Shown here piece by piece: positions 32,907 through 32,993 of a stretch of 32,993 nucleotides of DNA. The notes under the pieces were generated by a model. The model saw only the letters and a list, made by a program, of their open reading frames with translations, did not search any database and was not told the origin of the DNA. The first letter of the stretch is position 1. Each line of letters starts with the position of its first letter. Both the position numbers and the translations under genes were made by a program. The stretch is from Candidatus Hatepunaea meridiana (GTDB lineage: Bacteria > Electryoneota > AABM5-125-24 > Hatepunaeales > Hatepunaeaceae): assembly GCA_030765125.1 (NCBI GenBank), contig JAVCDD010000062.1, forward strand, positions 1 to 32,993, written 5' to 3'.

Positions 32907-32993
32907 CCCCTTTTGTCATTCCCGCGAAGGCGGGAATCCAGGAGAAACAACAGATTATCTGGATTCCCGCCTTCGCGGGAATGACAAAAGGGG
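32907..32993. repeat. Perfect 34-bp inverted repeat containing dRS3-like ATTCCC-N8-GGGAAT
   Basis: Arms 32907-32940 and 32960-32993 are exact reverse complements, spacer 19 nt. Each arm includes ATTCCCGCGAAGGCGGGAAT, itself a hairpin. This matches the ATTCCC-N8-GGGAAT form of the neisserial dRS3 repeat and similar repeats of other phyla. The element reaches the window edge and may continue. Confidence 0.85.

Overview
The window reads as chromosomal DNA of a Gram-negative bacterium, most likely an uncultivated lineage of the FCB superphylum (KSB1, Zixibacteria, Marinimicrobia or Cloacimonadota-like) rather than a true Bacteroidota. Two secreted proteins end in type IX secretion (T9SS) type A sorting domains. 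The LPS-transport genes kdsC, lptC, lptA and lptB imply an outer membrane. Many genes have strong Shine-Dalgarno motifs (AGGAG, GGAGG), which Bacteroidota largely lack. The sequence is moderately AT-rich. I saw no rRNA, tRNA, CRISPR array, transposase or phage gene.

Layout. Bases 1-348 are a repeat-rich non-coding stretch. Bases 349-5948 hold two convergent T9SS-cargo genes separated by a perfect hairpin; the second follows a DUF1844 gene. Next on the minus strand come a bifunctional-nuclease/UVR protein (6100-6657) and lexA (7025-7663). Divergent from lexA runs kdsC-lptC-lptA-lptB-rpoN (8002-12667), the same order as the proteobacterial LPS-transport/rpoN locus, followed by a SpoIID/LytB-domain gene. 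A long minus-strand block (14645-26317) carries a LIM/DA1-like peptidase translationally overlapped with a FetAB-type ABC transporter, a membrane-linked unknown overlapped with a PBP1-type peptidoglycan synthase, thioredoxin, a small unknown, an aconitase-family large subunit, and two exported TldE/TldD-like proteins. The plus strand resumes with eno overlapped with an ftsB/divIC-like gene, an XRE regulator overlapped with a 58-residue Cys-rich protein, and a Fic protein. The window ends with an NfeD-like/flotillin pair on the minus strand.

How the genes fit together. Much of the window serves the envelope: LPS precursor and export (kdsC, lptCAB), peptidoglycan synthesis and remodelling (PBP1, SpoIID), division (FtsB-like), membrane domains (flotillin/NfeD), T9SS cargo and exported peptidases. 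The strongest signal outside the genes is in the spacers. At least eight intergenic gaps contain degenerate tandem arrays of 7-8 nt words, sometimes folded into palindromes and sometimes supplying the stop codon of the adjacent gene. Several other palindromic repeat families occur too. One of them, with core AGGTGTTAACACCTGAC, lies both between genes and in frame inside rpoN, like the palindromic elements of Rickettsia.
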